Source: Opitutales bacterium
GTDB lineage: Bacteria; Verrucomicrobiota; Verrucomicrobiia; Opitutales; JAFGAQ01
Length of the DNA stretch: 5,347 nt
Assembly: GCA_028704125.1 (NCBI GenBank)
Contig: JAQVLM010000255.1
Location: 1-5,347, forward strand
Direction of reading: 5' to 3'
Of the stretch, positions 1 to 3,466 are shown piece by piece. How positions within the stretch are numbered: the stretch's first letter is position 1; the number at the start of each line of letters is the position of its first letter. The position numbers and the translations under genes were made by a program. Under the pieces are notes generated by a model. That model made no database searches. It worked only from the letters and a program-made list of their open reading frames with translations, and had not been told where the DNA came from.

Positions 1-82
1 AGGAAAAAACGGGTTCACAGATACAGCCGTCAATTATCAGCCAACCCTGCACTCCGTCAAGCCCATCCTTCGTACAAACCAA
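1..82 (-). CDS. Possible 5' end of a further operon gene, cut by the window edge
   Basis: Downstream of the metallo-hydrolase stop the minus strand has a GGGAG(AG) Shine-Dalgarno-like stretch at about 86-92. It is followed by a TTG at 82-80 that opens a frame with no stop to the window edge. The 27 visible residues begin MVCTKDGLDGVQGW, continue with a hydrophobic LIID stretch, and include a C-I-C pair. The start would lie 17 nt after the preceding stop, in keeping with the tight spacing of this operon. The fragment is too short to assign to a family, and I do not recognise it. An open frame of this length can also arise by chance, and ATG at 65-63 opens only a short frame that stops quickly. 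Treat it as a candidate only. Confidence 0.3.
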   Translation of the reverse strand, partial: MVCTKDGLDGVQGWLIIDGCICEPVFS

Positions 83-99
83 AGGCTCTCCCTGCTGCT

Positions 100-942
100 T
101 CAGACCGCTTCGTAGACCCAGCGACTTCCGGCGGCACACATCCGAACCACTCCTGGGAGCGCCACCGCCATGTCAATCCGGGCCTGATACCCCGTGCAAT
201 GACACGAATACAGCTCTTGCATTCCTTCATCCCGGAACCCTTTCAAGGTGCGCTCCATACGCTCGGCACTCGCCAGCTCAAGGTGCATGCCACCCATGAC
301 CACACGCACCGGCCGTCCCCCGGTCTTGTGCCGGATATGCGCGATCGTGTTCAGAACACCGGCGTGCGCACACCCCAAAATGATCACCAAACCTTCCGGG
401 GTATCAAAGTAGATCGACATGTCATCCGCAATCGGATCCGGAACCGTTGCTTCCGGGTCGAGGTAGAAGGCCCCTCCGGTATCCTCAAACTCATAACGAT
501 GATTCACTTCGCCGCTTACGAACACTCCCGGAACCGGTTCTCCCCCATCCTTCGCATTCCTGAACCGTTCGCCAAGACGCCGCTCTCCGGCATCATGCAA
601 CAGAGGAACACTGATGCAACGGACCTTTCCGGGGATGTTTGCCGAATACTTCTTTTCGAATGAAGCGGGATGCGCCCACACGGGACACGAAGGACATTGC
701 TCTGCGAGGATAGATTCCAGACCGCCGACGTGGTCGTAGTGCCCGTGACTCAGCACAATCGCATCCGCTTTGGACAGGTCGATGCCCAACACCTTGGCAT
801 TGTGCCGGAGCGCCATTCCCTGTCCCGTGTCAAAAAGAAGACTCCGGTCGCCGGCGGTAATCCACCATGCCAAACCATGCTCCCCGATAATGCCCTGCCC
901 TCGCGCGGTGTTTTCAACCAAAAGCGTAATCGATACTTTCAT
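100..942 (-). CDS. MBL-fold metallo-hydrolase (COG1237-type)
   Basis: Predicted cytoplasmic metallo-beta-lactamase-fold hydrolase of 280 residues. The N-terminus has the strand pattern of the COG1237 branch (LLVENTA, then GEHGLAWWI and LLFDTGQG). The metal-binding signature SHGHYDHVGG follows, with H66, H68, D70 and H71. Further conserved histidines lie in GCAHAGVLN (H193), GGMH (H220) and CHCTG (H248), which are hallmarks of this branch and support a binuclear metal site. Members are often annotated as dihydropterin/aminobenzene-phosphate synthase-like, but the substrate here is unknown. The ATG at 942 is chosen over an upstream in-frame start because it coincides with the family's usual N-terminus and is preceded by GAAGGGG with 6-nt spacing. 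The longer start would overlap the DUF89 gene. It lies 20 nt after DUF89, whose end has tandem TAG TAA stops, so co-transcription is likely. The fold assignment is firm; the reaction is not. Confidence 0.93.
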   Translation of the reverse strand: MKVSITLLVENTARGQGIIGEHGLAWWITAGDRSLLFDTGQGMALRHNAKVLGIDLSKADAIVLSHGHYDHVGGLESILAEQCPSCPVWAHPASFEKKYSANIPGKVRCISVPLLHDAGERRLGERFRNAKDGGEPVPGVFVSGEVNHRYEFEDTGGAFYLDPEATVPDPIADDMSIYFDTPEGLVIILGCAHAGVLNTIAHIRHKTGGRPVRVVMGGMHLELASAERMERTLKGFRDEGMQELYSCHCTGYQARIDMAVALPGVVRMCAAGSRWVYEAV

Positions 943-962
943 CCAGATCCCCTTCTTTGTTA

Positions 963-1868
963 CTAGATTTGAACCGGGGCACCCGCCCGGTCGCCGGGAT
1001 TGCGCCAGCATACAAAAGAACCCAACTCCACATCATGCCCGGTCTTATCACCAAGGCAGGAGACGACTTGCCCACACTTCACAACAAAATGGAAAAACAC
1101 GCCCGGCTCGTTACTCAATGCCTCAAAATTCGCCTGCCCTTTAGCGATGACCAAGTCCATGGATGACAAACGTTGCCAAACAGCATGATGCTGCCGCCCT
1201 TTCATCCGCTCCTCAGGCCAAAAGGCCACAAGCTCCACATTTTCCACCCGATCCAGCCCGGCATGCCTGGCATCCTCGAGCGTCGCATCATTGAGGAACG
1301 GACGGTCCCTCACCGCAATCAGAATCCTGTCAAACGAGTATGTCCTCTGGATCCATTCGAGCCAGAAACGGTCAAACACTATTTCGCCCGCGTTGTCGGT
1401 CAAAAAAGCAAGACTGCGTGCACCTGACATCCGGCGCCTGAGGTCTTCCAGACTGTGTCCTCCAACAAATGGAGCGGATACCACCCGATTCATCACTGAG
1501 ACGGGATCCACTTCGGCATACACTCCGTAATCAATAAGGTTGCCTGCCAAACTACAGCGCAACATGTACTCAAACGGATCGTGACCCTTTTCCAATCCTG
1601 ATGCCAATTCGGGCAACAGGAGCTCGACACCCATGTTGGATCGCATCTTGATTTCCGCATACAGGTCATCACAGCCCGTCACTTCCCGGATGATCTGCTG
1701 AATGCGCTCAGCCACTTCGATGGGAGAATCTTCACGGGAAACCGCCAGAAGCGTTCCCTGAACTCCCTGAATCGCATTTTCCACCGTGTCATTGTCCAGA
1801 CCGGACATGCGCAATGTGCGGATGGCTTGGCTCAGGAAACAGGGTAGGCACTCGAGTTGGGTCTGCAT
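963..1868 (-). CDS. DUF89/ARMT1-like damage-control phosphatase family protein
   Basis: A 301-residue protein of the DUF89 (ARMT1-like metal-binding domain, COG1578) family. The N-terminus MQTQLECLPCFLSQA carries the C-x-x-C typical of stand-alone prokaryotic members (C7, C10). Conserved blocks appear in order: AGNLIDYG (109-116), LTDNAGEIVFDR with the metal-site D158/N159 (157-168), RDRPFLNDAT (187-196), and AKGQANFEAL with its lysine (242-251). Characterised relatives are Mn/Ni/Co-dependent phosphatases acting on phosphorylated, often damaged, metabolites; the substrate of this branch is not known to me. ATG 1868 is used because it gives the family N-terminus and lies 7 nt after the thioesterase stop. 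The frame extends upstream to a TTG at 1916, but that overlaps the thioesterase and adds an unrelated basic peptide. No Shine-Dalgarno sequence is visible, so translation probably relies on coupling. Confidence 0.92.
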   Translation of the reverse strand: MQTQLECLPCFLSQAIRTLRMSGLDNDTVENAIQGVQGTLLAVSREDSPIEVAERIQQIIREVTGCDDLYAEIKMRSNMGVELLLPELASGLEKGHDPFEYMLRCSLAGNLIDYGVYAEVDPVSVMNRVVSAPFVGGHSLEDLRRRMSGARSLAFLTDNAGEIVFDRFWLEWIQRTYSFDRILIAVRDRPFLNDATLEDARHAGLDRVENVELVAFWPEERMKGRQHHAVWQRLSSMDLVIAKGQANFEALSNEPGVFFHFVVKCGQVVSCLGDKTGHDVELGSFVCWRNPGDRAGAPVQI

Positions 1869-1875
1869 GGGGGGC

Positions 1876-2403
1876 TTAGGAAAGCGGGTTGGTCCGGGAC
1901 GTGAGTGATGTTTCAACTGCAGCGCAAGACAAGGGTGCCGTCAACCCGCCTGATCCGCTGGCTGGGCGGCGCTCTCCTCCCGAACGGCTCATGAACTTGG
2001 CATTGGCCCGAACCAGCACCGCTTCATGCTGCAAGATGCTGGCTTCCATCTCAAACAGAGGGGGATTTGCCGAACAGAGGCGCGTGCGGATGACGGTCGG
2101 GACATCAGGCCGGACAGGATGGAGGTAGCGCAGGTTAAGACGCCCGGTTACACCGACCACTCCATGCGCCATCAGGTTGCAGGTCATGGCTTCATCGATA
2201 CAGAGACTCAGCAACCCGCCATGAACCAATCCATCATAGCTGCAACAACCATCACCAAAGGCGCGGATCGCTTCAAGCCCACCGTCCGGTATGACGGTAA
2301 ACTCGAGCCGGAAAACATCAGAAGCACACGCGAAACACTTCGAATGGTGCACCCGACGCAGGTCCTCCAACAGCTCCAAAGATGGATAGGCAACAAAACT
2401 CAC
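1876..2403 (-). CDS. Hotdog-fold PaaI-like acyl-CoA thioesterase
   Basis: A 175-residue single-hotdog protein. The N-terminal helix leads to CFACA (23-27). The core helix motif YDGLVHGGLLSLCIDEAM (56-73) follows, with H61-G62-G63 and the acidic pair D70/E71, as in PaaI/YbgC-like thioesterases. Next come the long strands GVTGRLNLRYLHPVRPD and the final VLVRANAKF. The family hydrolyses acyl- or aroyl-CoA thioesters in the cytoplasm, usually as oligomers; the substrate is not readable here. The start is GTG 2403, whose GTGA overlaps the TGA stop of the upstream NifX-like gene by 4 nt, a typical translational-coupling arrangement. About 35 residues beyond the hotdog core (141-175; Gly/Ser/Pro/Thr-rich, begins SGGERRP) look disordered and are unusual for the family. 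The fold is well supported; the specific role in this operon is unknown. Confidence 0.88.
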   Translation of the reverse strand: MSFVAYPSLELLEDLRRVHHSKCFACASDVFRLEFTVIPDGGLEAIRAFGDGCCSYDGLVHGGLLSLCIDEAMTCNLMAHGVVGVTGRLNLRYLHPVRPDVPTVIRTRLCSANPPLFEMEASILQHEAVLVRANAKFMSRSGGERRPASGSGGLTAPLSCAAVETSLTSRTNPLS

Positions 2404-2870
2404 GCCTTGGAGGGATCGGGGAGAATGATTACAGGACCCGACGATGACTCATCCCCATGATGGCCGCAGTGTCCATGATCGTGGTCATGATGACCCCCAT
2501 CCTCATGATCGTGATGATGCCCACCCGCACAAAGATCTTCGTCTCCCAGCTCGGAACCCGTACCGGCGACAAATGCATCCCGGACATCCGCCACGTTGAC
2601 GCCGTCTGCCGCATACACTTTTAGACCCCTATGATTGCATCGGGCAAGCGCACCGCGCCCAAGATGCCGACACAGCACCGCTTCGCACCCCTCCAAGAGA
2701 AATGCGTCGATCGGTGCGCACTCACTGGGTTTACGGGCTGTACGAGCCTCAATTGGACGGATACTATTGGTGACACAATCCACCACAGCGAAATACGGCG
2801 CATGACCAAAATGATCGGATACAGGCGACAACCAGCCCTCCCAACGGGCAACAGGAATTGCAATCTTCAT
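2400..2870 (-). CDS. NifX/NafY-family (dinitrogenase FeMo-cofactor domain) protein with His-rich tail
   Basis: A 156-residue protein whose first ~105 residues match the small NifX/NafY/NifB C-terminal-type domain (Nitro_FeMo-Co). It begins MKIAIPVARWEGWLSPVSDH, continues FGHAPYFAVVD, then EAVLCRHLGRGALARC and GLKVYAADGVNVADVRDAF. Characterised relatives bind Fe-S or Fe-Mo cluster intermediates. Stand-alone members outside nitrogen fixers are mostly uncharacterised, and no nif structural gene is visible here. Residues 113-139 are a His/Asp/Gly-rich tail with two cysteines, probably metal-binding. A short hydrophobic end (VIILPDPSKA) follows. It is the first gene of the leftward operon; the next gene overlaps it by 4 nt. 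ATG 2870 is the only start matching the family. No Shine-Dalgarno sequence precedes it, and a possible promoter lies so close that the mRNA could be nearly leaderless. Confidence 0.92.
   Translation of the reverse strand: MKIAIPVARWEGWLSPVSDHFGHAPYFAVVDCVTNSIRPIEARTARKPSECAPIDAFLLEGCEAVLCRHLGRGALARCNHRGLKVYAADGVNVADVRDAFVAGTGSELGDEDLCAGGHHHDHEDGGHHDHDHGHCGHHGDESSSGPVIILPDPSKA
2454..2534 (-). other. Sequence encoding a His/Asp/Gly-rich low-complexity tail
   Basis: This stretch encodes residues 113-139 of the NifX-like protein: runs such as HHHDHED, HHDHDHGHCGHHGD, with 11 histidines or more and flanking cysteines. At the DNA level it is built from imperfect repeats of CATGATCGTG/ATGATG on the plus strand. 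Similar tails on metallochaperones (for example Ni or Zn handling proteins) bind divalent metals, but which metal this one binds cannot be read from the sequence. Confidence 0.85.
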
Positions 2871-2877
2871 GCTTGCG

Positions 2878-2906
2878 ACTCAATTGGGCATATGCTCATT
2901 TGTCAA
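2878..2906 (-). promoter_or_regulatory. Possible promoter of the leftward operon
   Basis: On the minus strand a consensus -35 hexamer TTGACA (2906-2901) is followed after 17 nt by TTGAGT (2883-2878), a weak -10 (3 of 6 matches). Transcription would then begin around 2871, immediately before the ATG at 2870, which agrees with the absence of a Shine-Dalgarno sequence. The 17-nt spacer is almost entirely filled by the inverted repeat, so a bound protein would block polymerase. The poor -10 keeps confidence low. Confidence 0.35.
2881..2902. promoter_or_regulatory. Imperfect 22-bp inverted repeat, candidate operator of the divergent pair
   Basis: The core TGGGCATATGCTCA (2885-2898) is a 14-bp palindrome with one mismatched pair (TGRGCAT/ATGCYCA). 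The symmetry extends outward to CAATT/ATTTG, giving 9 of 11 matching pairs over 22 bp centred between 2891 and 2892. It lies between the NifX-like gene and the divergent DUF134 gene, 11 nt upstream of the NifX-like start. It also sits inside the spacer of a possible minus-strand promoter. Its place and symmetry suggest a binding site for a dimeric regulator. The neighbouring DUF134 HTH protein is the obvious candidate, but that link is inference. Confidence 0.55.
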
Positions 2907-2974
2907 TCCCTTTTGACTTGATTCCTCATATCTTTGGTGCATCCCTCATCTTGCATTCACATCCGCATCGTCCC

Positions 2975-3283
2975 ATGCCCCGACCAACCTGCCCCAGAAC
3001 CATCGCCCACCAACCGCCCTGCGATTATTTCAAGCCCGCAGGCATCCCCTTGCGCGATCTGGAGGAAACCGTGCTGCTCCCGGAGGAGGTCGAGTCCCTG
3101 CGGCTCGCGGACGCCGAGAACCTTTACAGGGTCGATGCCGCCGCACGCATGGGCGTCTCCCGCCAAACCTTCGACCGCATCGTTAGAAAGGCCCGCCAGA
3201 AAGTCGCAGTCGCCCTTACCCAGGGAAATGCACTTCGATTGGAGCGTCCCCCATCCAGGGACACTCTTCTTCAAGAAGGCTGA
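2975..3283 (+). CDS. DUF134/UPF0251 family helix-turn-helix DNA-binding protein
   Basis: A 102-residue protein that matches the DUF134 (UPF0251) family end to end: MPRPTCPRTI, then FKPAGIPLRDLEETVLL (19-35), EEVESLRLADAENLYRVDAAARMGVS (37-62) and the recognition-helix region RQTFDRIVRKARQKVAVAL (63-81). Residues ~38-82 resemble a sigma-factor region-4-like HTH. Family members are predicted transcription regulators and commonly sit beside, or are fused to, NifX-type domains, as the divergent neighbour here. ATG 2975 is used because MPRP is the family N-terminus; the frame stays open further upstream to 2858, but that extension overlaps the NifX-like start region and looks untranslated. No Shine-Dalgarno sequence is visible. 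It probably regulates the divergent operon through the inverted repeat at 2881-2902. The family call is firm; the regulon is inferred. Confidence 0.93.
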   Translation: MPRPTCPRTIAHQPPCDYFKPAGIPLRDLEETVLLPEEVESLRLADAENLYRVDAAARMGVSRQTFDRIVRKARQKVAVALTQGNALRLERPPSRDTLLQEG

Positions 3284-3297
3284 CCCTGAAACACAAA

Positions 3298-3339
3298 CCC
3301 ACCGGCAGAATCCCACCGGCACAATCCCACCGGCAGAAC
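3298..3339. repeat. Three tandem 14-bp repeats
   Basis: Three head-to-tail copies of CCCACCGGCAGAAT lie at 3298-3311, 3312-3325 and 3326-3339. Copy 2 differs by one base (CACAAT) and copy 3 by its last base. They sit just after the DUF134 stop, inside the 183-bp gap before the GH26 gene, and encode nothing in the chosen frames. They could be a replication-slippage product or clustered binding sites; there is no spacer structure as in CRISPR. Confidence 0.85.
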
Positions 3340-3369
3340 ACCCCGGGGCTGCCTTGAAGCCATTGTCCA

Positions 3370-3387
3370 GTGCGAAATATTTCGCAC
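3370..3387. promoter_or_regulatory. Perfect 18-bp palindrome, candidate regulator site for the GH26 gene
   Basis: GTGCGAAATATTTCGCAC is a perfect palindrome centred between 3378 and 3379. Its arms can be written TGCGA-N6-TCGCA, the same geometry as the CRP consensus TGTGA-N6-TCACA with one symmetric transition. The centre lies roughly 64 bp upstream of the start expected from the promoter at 3408-3436, the distance range of class I activator sites. This suggests an activator of the CRP/FNR type. A dimeric sugar-responsive regulator of another family remains possible. Confidence 0.55.
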
Positions 3388-3407
3388 AAACCAGACGAGC
3401 GATTTCA

Positions 3408-3436
3408 TTGAATGCACAGGTGATGATCCCTATAAT
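3408..3436 (+). promoter_or_regulatory. Sigma70-type promoter of the GH26 gene
   Basis: TTGAAT (3408-3413, 4 of 6 to the -35 consensus) is separated by exactly 17 nt from a perfect TATAAT (3431-3436). The expected start, near 3443, would give a leader of about 24 nt ending in the GGAG before the ATG at 3467. This is the best promoter match in the window and fits independent transcription of the GH26 gene. Confidence 0.7.
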
Positions 3437-3466
3437 CAGCATCACTCCTCATCAATGGAGACTGCC

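Larger units (their letters stand above)
3284..3466. other. Intergenic regulatory region before the GH26 gene
   Basis: This 183-bp non-coding stretch contains, in order, the 14-bp tandem repeats, a GGCAG/CTGCC inverted repeat around CCCCGGGG (3332-3353) with no T-tract, the 18-bp palindrome, the promoter and a short leader. No convincing intrinsic terminator for the DUF134 gene is present, so some read-through into the GH26 gene is possible. Confidence 0.6.

Noticed and set aside
199..966. Plus-strand open frames opposite the MBL hydrolase
   Set aside because: The minus strand has clear family motifs throughout; the opposing frames are low-complexity shadows without plausible starts.
2400..2870. 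Nitrogen fixation locus
   Set aside because: Only a NifX-type small domain is present; there is no nifH, nifD, nifK, nifE, nifN or full-length nifB, and such domains are common in non-fixing anaerobes.
3298..3339. Tandem repeats as a mini-CRISPR array
   Set aside because: The copies are directly adjacent with no spacers and are only 14 bp long.
3332..3353. GGCAG/CTGCC inverted repeat with internal CCCCGGGG as an intrinsic terminator
   Set aside because: There is no following T-run, and the outer stem is only 5 bp with a 12-nt loop.
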